Shown here: in pieces, positions 63,283 to 64,000 of the stretch
Numbering within the stretch: the first letter of the stretch is position 1
Layout: each line of letters starts with the position of its first letter
Assembly (NCBI RefSeq): GCF_037975245.1
Contig: NC_092574.1
Span: 6,066,713 to 6,130,712, forward strand
Direction: 5' to 3'
DNA: 64,000 bases
Origin: Apostichopus japonicus
Taxonomy: Eukaryota; Echinodermata; Holothuroidea; Aspidochirotida; Stichopodidae
Made by a program: the position numbers and the translations under genes
Notes under the pieces: model-generated
What the model saw: only the letters and a program-made list of their open reading frames with translations
The model's database searches: none
What the model was told of the DNA's origin: nothing

Positions 63283-64000
63283 CTGAGACAGATCAGAACG
63301 AATCATATTACAGGGACATGCACGAAAACAACAGCAGTTCATCTTGATGTTGGTGGGGGTGGGGTAGGAAGGGGGTTGGAGGGGGGACGAGGTATCTAGG
63401 GAAATGAGAGGATGACAGTATTCTACGTGGTGGATGTTTGGTTTCCGTTCTAATACTTCTCCTCTTTTAGGTAAGGAAAGGAAGATCATTGTTTTGTTGA
63501 TAAGTCTGTTTGGCTATGCTCTTTCAAGGTGACTTTGTCATCTGCTAGAGTCGTTTCTGAAGTTTGCTAACACAGCACATACAAGTATACCTATAACAGT
63601 GTGAGGCAAACCACTCACACGTTCAGGATTCTGAACCAATGGGAGAAGACGGAATATGAACTTCATCTAAATGGTATACCTATAGTGAGTTTTCACTATG
63701 CATTTTCACGCACCTGGCAAGCTCTGTACATAGCACATCATAGTACATCGAATTTAGGACTTCCATGAGATATACCACAAAGTAATTTTAAGTAGTCCCC
63801 AAGAAATATTACAATAACTAAGATAACGTCCGTAACGGTATTGATGGACTATTTGAGGGGAATGAACAGGAACCAATCGAAAAATACGTAATGGGGAAAA
63901 TTCCCAGTATACTGATATGGGTAAGGTGAACTATTGCGCAATTCAATGGTTAAACATTGTACGTCTCTATCGCATGGGACTGAGCAGCCTCCGATCAAGC
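63283..64000. other. Intron upstream of the CLCA unit A VWA exon
   Basis: No further VWA exon is visible to the window edge. GTGTGAG-GCAAACCA-CTCACAC at 63,599-63,620 is a small perfect hairpin of unknown meaning. Confidence 0.4.

Noticed and set aside
1-64000. CRISPR array or prokaryotic operon
   Set aside because: The regular repeats are contiguous minisatellites without unique spacers, and genes are intron-split with eukaryotic splice sites.

Overview
The window is animal nuclear DNA. Genes are split into many short exons with GT-AG borders, introns are rich in minisatellites, tRNA-headed SINE fragments, hAT-type miniature elements and LINEs, and there are no bacterial-style operons. The element mix, the CLCA-type multi-exon genes and the AT-rich introns with long poly-G/poly-C runs suggest a marine invertebrate deuterostome, most likely an echinoderm (perhaps a holothurian). 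The organism is an inference.

Region 1 (about 1-28,600, + strand) is the 3' part of one large gene that I read as NEK1, a NIMA-related Ser/Thr kinase of cilia and DNA-damage signalling. The kinase domain lies upstream of the window. Thirty coding exons (about 3.5 kb) cover the basic coiled coil, the low-complexity acidic middle and the conserved C-terminus ([35 protein letters not shown]), ending at 28,484. All exon phases agree except one junction (18,991 to 20,237), where a short exon may be missing. The introns carry 34-bp and 32-bp minisatellites, a 326-bp duplication, and three hAT-like miniature elements, two of them with exact 8-bp target duplications.

Region 2 (28,600-31,740) is the convergent intergenic space. 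Region 3 (31,744-40,344, - strand) holds four exons encoding the C-terminal half of a CLCA (calcium-activated chloride channel regulator) protein, ending in a membrane anchor. I could not find the VWA or N-terminal exons for it in the window. Its first intron contains a nested transposon cluster (37,772-39,977).

Region 4 (40,345-52,900) is accessory. It holds a tRNA-like SINE head, a possible Penelope/hammerhead remnant, weak exon-like ORFs on the + strand (44,953-47,240), and a 752-bp satellite array (47,241-50,641) whose unit contains 135-bp inverted arms. A small signal-anchor ORF abuts the array.

Region 5 (52,930-64,000, - strand) holds eight exons of a second CLCA unit, from the end of the VWA domain to a stop codon without a membrane anchor. 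Its start lies beyond the window. A LINE with an intact endonuclease/reverse transcriptase ORF sits antisense in one intron, inside a 100-bp tandem repeat. The two CLCA units share intron positions and phases. They may be separate tandem paralogues, or the downstream unit may serve as an alternative membrane-anchored 3' cassette of the upstream gene.
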